64,000 bases of DNA. Source: AP-15 sp963750195. GTDB taxonomy: Bacteria > Pseudomonadota > Alphaproteobacteria > ATCC43930 > CGMCC-115725. The stretch lies in assembly GCA_963750195.1 (NCBI GenBank), contig CAVVPS010000018.1, positions 310,001 through 374,000 of the forward strand. The letters are read 5' to 3'. A program made the translations under genes and the position numbers. Under the pieces are notes generated by a model. The model worked only from the letters and a program-made list of their open reading frames with translations, was not told where the DNA came from and did no database searches. Position 1 is the stretch's first letter. Each line of letters starts with the position of its first letter. Of the stretch, positions 51,369-60,136 are shown piece by piece.

Positions 51369-52600
51369 ATGGCGGCGACAGAGGGCATGGAACTCGATTG
51401 TCTCGCAGGCGTGCGGGTCGTGGATTTCACTCAGTTCGAGGCGGGACCATCCTGCACCGAGGCGCTGGCCTGGCTCGGCGCCGAGGTCGTCAAGATCGAG
51501 AACCCGAAGACCGGTGATCCCGGCCGCAGGCTGCGGCCCGGGCATCCCGATGACGACCCCTGGTACTTTCACCAGTTCAACGCCAACAAAAAATCGATCA
51601 CCCTCAACCTCAAATCGCCGCGCGGGCTCGAAATCGTTAAAGAGCTTTTGAAAAAGGCCGACATCACGGTCGAGAACATGGCCCCCGGCACGATCGAGCG
51701 GCTGGGGCTCGGCTACGACGCCGTCAAACAGCTGAACCCGGGCATCATCTATTGCCAGGTCAAAGGCTTCGGCAGCGGCAGCCCGTATGAAAAGAACCTC
51801 GCCTTTGACATGATCGCGCAGGCCGCCGGCGGCCCGATCAGCGTCACCGGGGATGCCGATCGTCCACCGGTCAAACCGGGCCCCTCGTTCGGCGACACCG
51901 GCACCGGCATGCTGATGGCGATCAGCATCCTCGCCGCATTGCGCCAGCGTGACCGCACCGGCAAGGGCCGACGGCTGCAAGTGGCGATGCAGGACGCGAT
52001 GGTCCATTACATGCGGGTGCCGTTTTCGCGCACTCAGGGGAGCGGCAAGGCCCAGATTCGCGGCGGCAGCAGCCGGTCGAGCACCGCGCTCGCGCCCTCG
52101 GCTCTGTACCCATGCAAGCCCGGCGGGCCAAATGATTACGTCTATGTCTTCACCAGCCGCGCCAATGCGGACCACTGGACGCGGCTGCTAAAGGCGATCG
52201 GCCGCGATGATTTGATCGGCGACCAGCGTTTGACACCGGGCCGGCACGCGGCGAGCGCGCGGCCGAGGTCGACGAGATCATCGCCACCTGGACCCGCCAG
52301 CACACCAAGCAAGAGGCCATGAAGCTAATCGGCGAGGCGGGCGTGCCGGCAGGCGCGGTCTTCGACACACTTGAACTGATGAACGATCCCTCGCTGGCCG
52401 AGCGCGGCATCATGCAGAATGTCGAGCATCCGACGACCGGGCGCTACAAGATGCCGGCTTGGCCCGTGCGCTTTGACGGCGCTCCAGCCAAGGTCAAGCC
52501 GTCGCCATTGTTGGGCCAGCACAACGCCGAAGTGCTCGGCGGGTGGCTCGGGATCGGCGCCGCCGAAGTAGAGGCATTGCGCAGCGAAGGCATCGTCTGA
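51369..52600 (+). pseudogene. CaiB/BaiF (class III) CoA transferase, one-base frameshift
   Basis: GGGAGGAG precedes ATG 51369. The frame begins LDCLAGVRVVDFTQFEAGPS and continues through KSITLNLKSPRGLEIVKELL, the catalytic-Asp region AAGGPISVTGDADRPPVKPG-PSFGDTGTG and APSALYPCKPGGPNDYVYVF. At about 52229 a missing T (CGTTTGAC for CGTTTTGAC) shifts it to an early stop at 52322. The other frame gives ERAAEVDEIIATWTRQHTKQ and runs to 52600, for a corrected length of 410 residues. The enzyme moves CoA between carboxylic acids (formyl-CoA/carnitine type). It is a paralogue of 53336-54535. Confidence 0.82.
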
Positions 52601-52637
52601 ACGCTGCCTCCTTCACTCCACTACGAGGAGATCCGCG

Positions 52638-53258
52638 ATGAAGCTCTATTACGCCCCCGGCGCCTGCTCGATCGGCATCCACGTCTTGCTCGAAGAAATC
52701 GGTAAGCCCTACCAAGCCGAAGCCGTCAATTTCCGCGAGGGCGCGCAATACAAGCCGCCCTTCACCGGCATCAACGCGAAATCGAAAGTCCCGACCCTTG
52801 AACGCGATGACGGTTCGATCCTGACCGAATTCCCGGTGATCGCCCGCTGGCTCGCGCTGAAAAACCCGCAGGCCAATCTGATACCGAAAGACGAGGAGAC
52901 CGATCTCCGCGCGATGGAGGTCATGGAGTATGTGGTGGGGACGATCCACTCGCAGGGCTTTACCCGCCTGTTCCGCACCGAGCGGTTCGCGCCGTCGGCC
53001 TCGGACCACGAGGCGGTCAAGGCTCAGGGTCGCGAGGCCATCGAAAAGGGCTTTGCTGTCGTTGACAAGGCGCTCGAAGGTAAAAGCTATCTGGGCGGCA
53101 ATGACCTATCGATTGCCGATGCAGCGCTGTTCTACGTCGAGTTCTGGGGAGCAAAGCGAGTCGGCATGCAGCTGCCGAAAAATTGCGCCGCCCATTTCGA
53201 TCGCATGATGGCGCGCCCGGCGGTGCAGCGAGCCCTGCAGCAGGAAGGCATGAACTGA
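52638..53258 (+). CDS. glutathione S-transferase, beta class-like
   Basis: 206 residues; ACGAGGAGA upstream. MKLYYAPGACSIGIHVLLEE carries the beta-class start with Cys10, the likely glutathione-linked residue. SKVPTLERDDGSILTEFPVI is the cis-Pro/ESxAI-type glutathione site and LSIADAALFYVEFWGAKRVG the C-terminal N-cap motif. It stands between two CoA transferase genes on the same strand, which suggests joint use in degrading an electrophilic or halogenated acid, though this is inference. Confidence 0.9.
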   Translation: MKLYYAPGACSIGIHVLLEEIGKPYQAEAVNFREGAQYKPPFTGINAKSKVPTLERDDGSILTEFPVIARWLALKNPQANLIPKDEETDLRAMEVMEYVVGTIHSQGFTRLFRTERFAPSASDHEAVKAQGREAIEKGFAVVDKALEGKSYLGGNDLSIADAALFYVEFWGAKRVGMQLPKNCAAHFDRMMARPAVQRALQQEGMN

Positions 53259-53335
53259 GAGGTTCAGCGTCACGAGAGAGCGGATTGCGATCCGCCCTAC
53301 AAGACCATTGGCCCTGCGCTCCGAGGAGAGTGGAT

Positions 53336-54535
53336 ATGGACGGCACGACCGTACCGCCGAATTGTCTCGCCGGCATCAAGGTTCTGGACCTGACCCAGTT
53401 CGAGGCCGGAACCACCTGCACCGAGGCGCTCGCCTGGATGGGCGCCGATGTCGTCAAGGTGGAGAACCCCGACGGCGGGGAGGCCGGCCGTCGCGGCGTG
53501 GCGGATCCCTATTACTTCATGATCTACAACGCCAATAAGCGGTCGATCACTGTCAATCTGAAATCTGAACGCGGATTGGCACTGGTCAAAGAAATGGCGA
53601 AGCATGCCGATGTCTTCACTGAAAACTTCGGCCCAGGCGTCATCGAGCGGCTAGGGCTCGGCTATGACGTGATCAGTGCGATCAACCCCCGCATCGTCTA
53701 CGCCCAGGTCAAGGGCTTTGGCGCCGGAAGCCCGTATGAGAACGGCCTGTGCTTCGACCCGATCGCCCAGGCCGTCGGCGGGGCGATGAGCATCACCGGC
53801 GAACGCGACGGCAGGCCTCTAAAGCCCGGGCCGACGATCGGCGACACCGGTACCGGCATGCTGCTGGCGTTCAGCATCGTCAGCGCGCTCTTTCAGCGCC
53901 AATCGACCGGCAAGGGACGGCAACTGCAGGCGGCGATGCAGGACTCCGTCATGCATTACAGCCGCGGCATGTTCATCAGGCAGGCCCAGACCGGAAAAGC
54001 GGCGCAGCGGCAGGCAGCCGGCGGAAATGCGCCGTCGGGAATCTTTCCGTGCAAGCCTGGTGGTCCGAACGACTACGTCTATATGCTGACCAGCCGCGCC
54101 AACCCACAGCATTGGCCACGTCTGTTAAAGCTGATCGGGCGTGAGGATCTGATCGGCGATCCGCGCTACGACAAGGCTTCCGCCCGGGTCGAGCGCGAGG
54201 CTGAGGTCAATGAGATCATCTCCGAATGGACCCGCCAGCACACCAAGGAAGAGGCAATGGCGCTGATATCCGGCGCCGGCGTGCCGGCCGGAGCGGTGTT
54301 CGACTCGATGGAATTGACCAATGAGCCGAGCTTCTACGAGCGTGGCATATTGCAAACCATGCACCACGGCGACTGGAAGATGACGATGACGACCTGGCCG
54401 GTTCGCTTTGACGGCGCCCCGGCTCCGCTCAAACCGGCGCCGCTTCTCGGAGAACACACCGCCGAGGCGCTCGGCGATTGGCTGGGGTTGAGCGCGGCAG
54501 AGGTCGAGGCGTTGCGCGGCGACGGAGTCGTCTAA
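53336..54535 (+). CDS. CaiB/BaiF (class III) CoA transferase
   Basis: 399 residues from ATG 53336 (GAGGAG upstream; a longer frame to 53183 has no homology). LAGIKVLDLTQFEAGTTCTE, RSITVNLKSERGLALVKEMA, AVGGAMSITGERDGRPLKPG then PTIGDTGTG (catalytic Asp region) and APLLGEHTAEALGDWLGLSA match the whole family. It shares the order and wording of the damaged copy 51369-52600, so the pair arose by tandem duplication. CoA donor and acceptor are unknown. Confidence 0.9.
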   Translation: MDGTTVPPNCLAGIKVLDLTQFEAGTTCTEALAWMGADVVKVENPDGGEAGRRGVADPYYFMIYNANKRSITVNLKSERGLALVKEMAKHADVFTENFGPGVIERLGLGYDVISAINPRIVYAQVKGFGAGSPYENGLCFDPIAQAVGGAMSITGERDGRPLKPGPTIGDTGTGMLLAFSIVSALFQRQSTGKGRQLQAAMQDSVMHYSRGMFIRQAQTGKAAQRQAAGGNAPSGIFPCKPGGPNDYVYMLTSRANPQHWPRLLKLIGREDLIGDPRYDKASARVEREAEVNEIISEWTRQHTKEEAMALISGAGVPAGAVFDSMELTNEPSFYERGILQTMHHGDWKMTMTTWPVRFDGAPAPLKPAPLLGEHTAEALGDWLGLSAAEVEALRGDGVV

Positions 54536-54542
54536 GGGCGTC

Positions 54543-54827
54543 TCAGCCGACGAGTTCGGGCAGCGGCAGTTCGGCGCGCGACACGCGACCGGGGAGGGCT
54601 TCCCCGATGACGACAGGCGAGGACGCATCGACGCTGCCGCCGAAATACCCGGCGAAAGCGTCGGCCTCCTCCGCCACCTTGAAGTCGACGCGGAGGAGCA
54701 CGCCGGCTCCGCAGTCATGACAGGTGAAACTCGACGGTTCGAAACGTCGCTCGTCGAGCCACATCCGCATCGCTGCCATCTTCTCCGAAAGTTCCTGCGG
54801 CTGCAGCCGCATCTCCACGGTGCGCAT
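54543..54827 (-). CDS. conserved small protein, unknown function
   Basis: 94 residues: MRTVEMRLQPQELSEKMAAM, then RMWLDERRFEPSSFTCHDCG, AGVLLRVDFKVAEEADAFAG and YFGGS. The pattern RxWLDxxRFEPSxF...VxFRVxFxxxxEAxAFAxxF is widespread in alphaproteobacteria as a short unnamed protein. Two cysteines (CHDC) are present. Convergent with the CoA transferase gene, seven bases away. Confidence 0.65.
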   Translation of the reverse strand: MRTVEMRLQPQELSEKMAAMRMWLDERRFEPSSFTCHDCGAGVLLRVDFKVAEEADAFAGYFGGSVDASSPVVIGEALPGRVSRAELPLPELVG

Positions 54828-54990
54828 TTCCCCTGCTCAAGCAGTTACTCCCAATGCCTAGGATAACAGCAGGCGGCGGCTCGAGCGCCTAACCGGACTG
54901 ACGCTCACGTTTTTGCCACATCCGATCCACGCGCCCGGGGTTCCGGCAATCGGTAGCGCGGGCATGGTGGGAGGAGAGTGCCTGTCACCC

Positions 54991-55752
54991 TCAAGGGGGA
55001 TCGGGGCAGGGCGCGCGTCGATAATGGTAGCGATAGAGTTCCGCGAACCCGAGCCCCTCGTAGAGCGCGCGAGCCGGAGCGTTGGCCGCTTCGACCTCGA
55101 GGCAGGCGCCTCGGGCGCCTCGATCCGCGGCCCAGCCTGCCAGACTGGTGATAAGTCGTCGGGCATAGCCGCGACGCTGCCGGCTCGGATCAGTCACCAC
55201 CGATTCGTAGCAGATCAGCCCGTCCTGGATCGCGCCATAGGCGAGTGCGGCAATACCACGATCATCCGAACGGATCGCGAAAGCGGCAGGAATAGCGAGG
55301 CGGCCGATGATCCGGCGATAGAGGCCGGCCTGCTTTTTTGTGTGGCGCTGCAACTGCGCCATGGCGGCGAACCATTGCGGCGTCGGCCGCGGCAGCAGCT
55401 GCACGTCGGGGTCTCGCATCGCCGGAACGACGCCGATATCGGCATGAAGAACCAGCGACAAGCCCTCGCCGCTGTATCCTCGCTCCGCGAGCTCTGCGTC
55501 GATGGTGGCATCGATGATCGAGGGCAGACGGAAGATCGTCGGCAGTCGCTGATGTCGGTAGAGCGCCTCGCAGCCGGCGATCAACCTATCGGGATCCAGG
55601 GCGCGAACCCCAAGCGGGTTTGCCGAGTTGGCGCGCCGCGTCAGCCCGCCGCTGAACCGCAGCACCCAACCTCCGAGCAGCACCTGCCGCAACGCCGGCC
55701 AGGCATTGAGGCAGGTCTCCTCGACCCGCCAGGCCAGATCCGAGCCCACCAC
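54991..55752 (-). CDS. GNAT family N-acetyltransferase
   Basis: 253 residues. The N-terminal part contains LGGWVLRFSGGLTRRANSAN and a degenerate GNAT half. The catalytic GNAT fold lies at about 140-245 with AALAYGAIQDGLICYESVVT, the acetyl-CoA loop TDPSRQRRGYARRLITSLAG (Q/R-x-x-G-x-G/A) and LEVEAANAPARALYEGLGFA ending YRYHYRR. Probably acetylates a small molecule; substrate unknown. Confidence 0.85.
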   Translation of the reverse strand: MVGSDLAWRVEETCLNAWPALRQVLLGGWVLRFSGGLTRRANSANPLGVRALDPDRLIAGCEALYRHQRLPTIFRLPSIIDATIDAELAERGYSGEGLSLVLHADIGVVPAMRDPDVQLLPRPTPQWFAAMAQLQRHTKKQAGLYRRIIGRLAIPAAFAIRSDDRGIAALAYGAIQDGLICYESVVTDPSRQRRGYARRLITSLAGWAADRGARGACLEVEAANAPARALYEGLGFAELYRYHYRRAPCPDPP

Positions 55753-55797
55753 CTTAAGCCGCCTGCCGTTGCCGCTGTTTCACTACGATCCAACCGA

Positions 55798-55811
55798 TTG
55801 ATTTAGGTCAA
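55798..55811. promoter_or_regulatory. FNR/FixK-type box, near perfect
   Basis: TTGATTTAGGTCAA matches TTGAT-N4-ATCAA in nine of ten half-site positions (G for A). It is centred about 100 bp upstream of the CBS gene start at 55904. Confidence 0.55.
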
Positions 55812-55903
55812 GAGCCCGGCCACCTCACTGTAATATCCTCCGCGGCTAGAGGCCCCACAATGGAACAATCTAGAAAACTGTCCGGGGTGGTGGAGAACCG
55901 ACC

Positions 55904-56323
55904 ATGCGCAAGATGTCCGATCTGGTCCGCGACCAGCGACCTCTCGTACTCCCGGCCGGCGCAACCGTGATCGAGGCGGCTCGCCATATGCGCGAGCGCC
56001 GCGTCGGCGCCGTTCTGGTGACCGAGGAAGACGCCCGGCTCGTGGGCATCTTCACCGGGCGCGATGCCGTCAGTCGCGTGCTGGCCGAGGGAAGGGATGC
56101 GGCGACAACGACGTTGGCCGATGTCATGACCCTCGATCCGCGCACCCTGACGCCAAACCATACCGCCATCGAGGCGCTGCGTTTGATGCAAGATGCCCGG
56201 TGCCGCCATCTGCCGATCGTGCACGAAGGCAAAGTTGTCGGGATCGTCTCGCACGGTGATTTTACCGGCATGGAACGGGACCGGCTCGACGAAGAAACGG
56301 GCCTGTGGGAACGCATCGCCTAG
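55904..56323 (+). CDS. CBS-pair domain protein
   Basis: 139 residues forming one Bateman module: first CBS DLVRDQRPLVLPAGATVIEA to VTEEDARLVGIFTGRDAVSR, second VMTLDPRTLTPNHTAIEALR to LPIVHEGKVVGIVSHGDFTG. Such stand-alone CBS pairs bind AMP, ATP or SAM and adjust partner enzymes or channels. A FixK/FNR-like box lies upstream, and the following genes are typical of oxygen-limited growth, which suggests control by oxygen. Confidence 0.88.
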   Translation: MRKMSDLVRDQRPLVLPAGATVIEAARHMRERRVGAVLVTEEDARLVGIFTGRDAVSRVLAEGRDAATTTLADVMTLDPRTLTPNHTAIEALRLMQDARCRHLPIVHEGKVVGIVSHGDFTGMERDRLDEETGLWERIA

Positions 56324-56346
56324 CGCACCAGCGATGCGATGATGGC

Positions 56347-56863
56347 TCAGGTGGGCGGGCGCCAGTCGACCCGCACGAAATAGCCCCCCTCGTCGAAATG
56401 CATAGTGAGTTCGCCGTGGTGGGCGCGCTTCAAAGCCTCCCCGATGCGCCGGGGCAGGTGAATGTCGGTCGTTGAGATTACCAGGCCCTCGTTGGTCTCC
56501 CCGATATCGACAATGCGGTTGAGCGGGTGCTCGCCTTTCTCCGCTGACTCCTCGTTTCGCGCCAAGCCGATGATCTCATCCTTGCGCTGCCGGACGATGT
56601 CCCCGTGCAAGGTCACGGTGCCGGCGGGGAAGCGGTCGTTGATGCGGCGGCACGCCGGGCAGAGATCCTCGTGCGCGCCGGAGGGTGGCGGCCCCCATTG
56701 CCATCGGCCGTGGTGGTAGACCGCGCCGCATTGCCGACAAAGCGTCGGCTCCTGCAGCTTTCTGCTGCGCCTGATAGGGATCGAGGATGTGATCGCGCTG
56801 GGCGCGGCCGGCGATGCGGCGCCCCGCTTGGCCGGGCTGGGGCGATTGCCTGCTTGACTTCAT
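56347..56863 (-). pseudogene. BCAM0308 family protein, one-base frameshift
   Basis: AGGAGGTGAG precedes ATG 56863. The first frame reads MKSSRQSPQPGQAGRRIAGR and HILDPYQAQQKA. A shift at about 56750-56760 gives EPTLCRQCGAVYHHGRWQWG, HEDLCPACRRINDRFPAGTV (two CxxC pairs, zinc ribbon), HPLNRIVDIGETNEGLVIST and TDIHLPRRIGEALKRAHHGE to the stop 56347. Together this is the full BCAM0308 protein of about 171 residues, a family seen in low-oxygen gene clusters of Burkholderia and relatives. It shares the divergent region with the BON gene, where two FNR/FixK boxes lie. Error or null. Confidence 0.75.
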
Positions 56864-56952
56864 CTCACCTCCTGATCCCGTGCCGGCGGGCGCATGCATC
56901 AATCACCCTCTAGCGCCAGCCAGAAAAATATCGGTGATTGGAGAGCAGCGAT

Positions 56953-56966
56953 TTGATCTCGATCAA
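56953..56966. promoter_or_regulatory. FNR/FixK box 1, perfect
   Basis: TTGATCTCGATCAA, a perfect TTGAT-N4-ATCAA dyad, 90 bp from the BCAM0308 start (minus) and 113 bp from the BON start (plus). It could serve either gene. Confidence 0.75.
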
Positions 56967-57004
56967 AAGGGCCGCGTTCGATTTCGTCAGGCCCGGCGAG
57001 ATCC

Positions 57005-57018
57005 TTGATGTGGATCAA
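57005..57018. promoter_or_regulatory. FNR/FixK box 2, perfect
   Basis: TTGATGTGGATCAA, a second perfect dyad, centred about 67 bp upstream of the BON start 57079. The two box centres are 52 bp apart, close to five helical turns, so bound dimers would face the same side. Confidence 0.75.
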
Positions 57019-57078
57019 AGCACGACCCGGCAAGGTTAAGCACGATGATGGCCTCTTCGTCCGGGTGGAGGCTTTGGA

Positions 57079-57552
57079 ATGATCAGCGAACATCAGTTGC
57101 GGCAGGATGTGCTCGACGAGCTCGATTTCGAGCCGAGCGTCAATGCCGCCCATATCGGCGTCGGCGTCAATGCCGGCGTCGTGACCTTGACCGGGTTTGT
57201 GTCGAGTTACCGCGAAAAACTGGCAGCCGAGCGCGCGGCCCGGCGAGTCAAGGGGGTCAAGGCGATCGCCGAGGGGATCGAGGTGCGCCTTCCTTCCGAC
57301 AAGAAAACCGGCGATGACGAGATCGCCGGACGGGCGGTCGATATCCTCAAATGGCGGGTCGGATTTCCCGCCGATCGGATTTCCATCAAGGTCGAGAAGG
57401 GTATCGTCTCCTTGACCGGCGACGTCGACTGGCAGTTCCAGAAAACGGAAGCCGAAGCTGCCGTCCACCACCTCTCGGGCGTTGTCGGTGTCGTCAATCT
57501 GGTCCGGGTCCGCTCTACGGTTCATGACTCGGAGGTCAAGGAGAAGATTTAA
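57079..57552 (+). CDS. BON domain protein (two of three domains)
   Basis: 157 residues holding two BON domains: ISEHQLRQDVLDELDFEPSV to GVNAGVVTLTGFVSSYREKL and AVDILKWRVGFPADRISIKV to EKGIVSLTGDVDWQFQKTEA-EAAVHHLSGVVGVVNLVRV. Usual cytoplasmic three-BON proteins of stress clusters are about 215 residues. Here TAA 57550 stops translation just before a third domain that continues in the same frame. The two-domain product may still fold. It is preceded by FNR/FixK boxes. Confidence 0.85.
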   Translation: MISEHQLRQDVLDELDFEPSVNAAHIGVGVNAGVVTLTGFVSSYREKLAAERAARRVKGVKAIAEGIEVRLPSDKKTGDDEIAGRAVDILKWRVGFPADRISIKVEKGIVSLTGDVDWQFQKTEAEAAVHHLSGVVGVVNLVRVRSTVHDSEVKEKI

Positions 57553-57735
57553 AAGGCGCTACATCGGAGCGCGGAACTGGACGCGTCACGGATCACCGTT
57601 CAAGCCGAAGGTGGAGGAAAGGTGGTTCTCGGCGGCAAGGTCCATGCCTGGTACGAGCGCGATCTTGCCGAGCAAGCGGCTTGGGCGGCGCCCGGCGTCA
57701 CCGCGGTTGTCGATCACATCCTGATCGAACCTTAA
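57553..57735 (+). pseudogene. third BON domain of the upstream gene, cut off by a nonsense codon
   Basis: In the same frame after TAA 57550-57552 follow KALHRSAELDASRITVQAEG, GGKVVLGGKVHAWYERDLAE and PGVTAVVDHILIEP, then TAA 57733. This is a complete BON domain, so a GAA (Glu, expected in EKI-E-KAL) has most likely become TAA by one substitution. Confidence 0.75.
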
Positions 57736-57790
57736 TCCAGCGGATAGGTCCCGGCACCTTCTTACAATTCCTGGCAGAAAGGAAATAGTG

Positions 57791-58309
57791 ATGCCTCAGG
57801 TTCCAGTGGAAGTGAAGAAAACCACTCCGGCGCCGGATGTTTGGCAGTCGTTCCGCAGCGAGATGGACCGGTTGTTCGATCGGTTCGCCGGCGGTTTTGG
57901 ATTCGGGTTCCCGTCGTTCCGCCGCCTGTTCGATGTCGAACCAGCGTCGCGTGGCGAAAGTTCTTTCAGCTTCTCCGCGCCCGCGATCGATGTGACCGAA
58001 GACGAGAAGACTTACAAGATAACCGCGGAACTGCCGGGGCTGGACCAGAAGAATCTCGATGTCACGGTCTCGGGCGACATGCTGACGCTCAAAGGCGAGA
58101 AGCACCACGAGAAGGAAGAAAAGGACAAGAACCGCTACCTGTCGGAGCGCGCTTACGGATCGTTTCAGCGCAGCTTTGCGCTGCCGGAGAGTGTCGATCG
58201 CGACAAGATCACCGCCGATCTTTCCAAAGGTGTACTGACGATTACCCTCCCGAAGACGGCCGAAGCCCAGAGACCCCAGAAGAAGATCGAGGTCAAAGCA
58301 GCAAGTTGA
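57791..58309 (+). CDS. Hsp20/alpha-crystallin family small heat-shock protein
   Basis: 172 residues; AAAGGAAAT lies before GTG 57788/ATG 57791, both in frame. The N-terminal arm is WQSFRSEMDRLFDRFAGGFG (Phe-rich, about 19-38). The alpha-crystallin domain runs from about 60 to 155: PAIDVTEDEKTYKITAELPG, SGDMLTLKGEKHHEKEEKDK and RSFALPESVDRDKITADLSK with the GVLTITLPK motif. The C-terminal anchor (IxI/V-type KKIEVKA) is weak. An ATP-independent chaperone that holds unfolding proteins; typical of FixK/heat-shock gene sets. Confidence 0.93.
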   Translation: MPQVPVEVKKTTPAPDVWQSFRSEMDRLFDRFAGGFGFGFPSFRRLFDVEPASRGESSFSFSAPAIDVTEDEKTYKITAELPGLDQKNLDVTVSGDMLTLKGEKHHEKEEKDKNRYLSERAYGSFQRSFALPESVDRDKITADLSKGVLTITLPKTAEAQRPQKKIEVKAAS

Positions 58310-58459
58310 GCTGATGCATGTTGGGCGCGGTAGTGGGCGCCCCGCCCGCCACGGAGCGTCGCAAGCTGTACATTAGCGAGCACGGAGAGGACATGCCGGA
58401 GGTCGGCAACTGGCGCTGGGCCTCGTGAGCGTGACGTTTGCGTCCGATCGGGTTCGCCG

Positions 58460-58972
58460 ATGCCCGCCCTCGCCGCGCAGGGGGACGAGCAGAGCATTGA
58501 CCGGAGCATTGCCGGGTTGAACAGATATGAGCTAGCCTCGCCGCCAACTGCTGACGGCGGCCGCTCTGCGCCCATCTCCCTGACCATGATCAGAAATTTT
58601 GCAGACCATTCGGCGAACGAGCGTACCTTCCTCGCCTGGGTGCGCACCGCCATCGCGGTGATGGCCTTCGGCTTCATCGTGGAAAAATTCGATCTGTTCC
58701 TGGAGGTCGCCGCTCCCTCCCTGGCAGGCCACACGTTGTCATTGCCGGGCCAGAGGTTCGGCAATATTGCCGGACTGGCGCTGATCGTACTCGGCACAGC
58801 GATGGTCGCCATCGCGGCGGCCCGCTTCATGATCGCCGCTAGATACATCGACAGCGACGAGCAGCGCCCGGGGACGGGCTCGCGCATCGATGTCGCGCTC
58901 GCTGCCCTGCTGGTCCTACTCGGCTGCGCCTTGTTCCTTTATCTGTCGCATGCTCTGATCAACAGGCTCTGA
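58460..58972 (+). CDS. DUF202 (YidH-like) membrane protein
   Basis: 170 residues from ATG 58460; the homologous part begins at FADHSANERTFLAWVRTAIA, so ATG 58586 (128 residues) is the other plausible start. Neither has a strong ribosome site. Three transmembrane helices: RTAIAVMAFGFIVEKFDLF, IAGLALIVLGTAMVAIAAAR and VALAALLVLLGCALFLYLSH. The NERTFLAWVR motif in front of helix 1 is the DUF202 hallmark. Function unknown. It sits with stress genes. Confidence 0.85.
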   Translation: MPALAAQGDEQSIDRSIAGLNRYELASPPTADGGRSAPISLTMIRNFADHSANERTFLAWVRTAIAVMAFGFIVEKFDLFLEVAAPSLAGHTLSLPGQRFGNIAGLALIVLGTAMVAIAAARFMIAARYIDSDEQRPGTGSRIDVALAALLVLLGCALFLYLSHALINRL

Positions 58973-59017
58973 CCCGGCAGCAACTTTAAACCGCGCACCC
59001 GTCGTACCTTCGATCGC

Positions 59018-59893
59018 TCACTTTGTCAGCCGCTCGCGGATCGCCAGCAACTCCCGGCGGCGCTCCGCGCTCGTTTTGGGATAAGACATCTCCAGTCCCT
59101 CAAGCGTATCGAGCAAGATACTGGACACGATTAGCCGCGCGTTCTCCTTGTCGTCGGCGGGAACCACGTACCAGGGGGCATGCCGGGTGCTGGTCGCGCT
59201 GAGGCATTCGTCGTACGCCTTCATATAGTCCTTCCAGAACTTCCGCTCCTCGACATCAGCGAGGCTGAATTTCCAGTTCTTTTCCGGTTGGTCGATGCGT
59301 TGCAGGAAGCGCCTGCGCTGCTCCTCCTTCGAGAGGTGAAGGTAGAATTTGATGATGCGGGTGCCGTTATCATCAAGGTGTCGCTCCAAATTCGCGATCG
59401 AGCGATAGCGGTCGCGCCAGATCTTCTTCTTGTCGTGCGGCGCGTCCGCGAGCCCTTCGCTGCGGAGAATTTCCGGATGCACGCGGACGATCAACACCTC
59501 CTCGTAATACGAACGGTTGAAAATCCCGATCCGCCCGCGTTCCGGCAGATCGCGGGTGGTGCGCCATAGAAAATCGTGCTGGAGTTCGATCGGGCTGGGA
59601 TGTTTGTAGCTGAACACCTGGCAGCCTTGCGGGTTCACCCCCGACATCACGTGCTTGATCGCACCGTCTTTCCCCGCCGCGTCCATCGCCTGAAAGATGA
59701 GCAGGACGGCGTAGGAATTGGATGCATAGAGCAGCTGCTGCAGGGCGCTCAGTTGTGCAACGTGCTCTGCCAGAAGCTGGTGATACTGCTCCTTTGACTG
59801 GTAAACAGGCTTTACCGTCGTCGGCCACTTTCCAAGATCGACCTCGTCTCCTTCCCGCACACGAAAGTCCTCTGAACGGATTTTCATGACCAT
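59018..59893 (-). CDS. polyphosphate kinase 2 family protein
   Basis: 291 residues. VLLIFQAMDAAGKDGAIKHV is the Walker A region (AAGKDG), GRIGIFNRSYYEEVLIVRVH the Walker B with the FNRSYYEEV signature, and RDRYRSIANLERHLDDNGTR and KFYLHLSKEEQRRRFLQRID the lid/arginine segment. PPK2 enzymes use polyphosphate to phosphorylate nucleotides, or AMP/ADP in class-dependent fashion. The length fits a single-domain class I/III PPK2. Its use in anoxia or starvation fits the neighbours. Confidence 0.92.
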   Translation of the reverse strand: MVMKIRSEDFRVREGDEVDLGKWPTTVKPVYQSKEQYHQLLAEHVAQLSALQQLLYASNSYAVLLIFQAMDAAGKDGAIKHVMSGVNPQGCQVFSYKHPSPIELQHDFLWRTTRDLPERGRIGIFNRSYYEEVLIVRVHPEILRSEGLADAPHDKKKIWRDRYRSIANLERHLDDNGTRIIKFYLHLSKEEQRRRFLQRIDQPEKNWKFSLADVEERKFWKDYMKAYDECLSATSTRHAPWYVVPADDKENARLIVSSILLDTLEGLEMSYPKTSAERRRELLAIRERLTK

Positions 59894-60136
59894 CCTTTCC
59901 GCGATGCCGGCGGCATTATCTCAATGCAGGGTACAATTCATTCTCGTGCCTGCTCAAGTTCACACGACAGCTTCCGACGGTTTCTCCGGGTTATGGCCCC
60001 GGGGGTAGGGCAGCGGCAGCCGCCTGATTTGGACATTAAGGGCCTATGCAAAGGTACTTCGGGGCTCTGGCAATTGTACTGCTGATGGGGTTGGTGTGGC
60101 GCCGGCGAGGCGTTGCAAACCTTAGCGGGTGCTAAA

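Noticed and set aside
50055..52175. A 706-residue fusion protein ending in the M20 amidohydrolase
   Set aside because: The part upstream of ATG 51224 is the antisense of the CoA transferase gene and has no family features; a ribosome site and the family start lie at 51224.
57550..57735. Recoding or programmed readthrough of TAA in the BON gene
   Set aside because: No known recoding of TAA in bacteria and no stimulatory structure is seen; a nonsense mutation is simpler.
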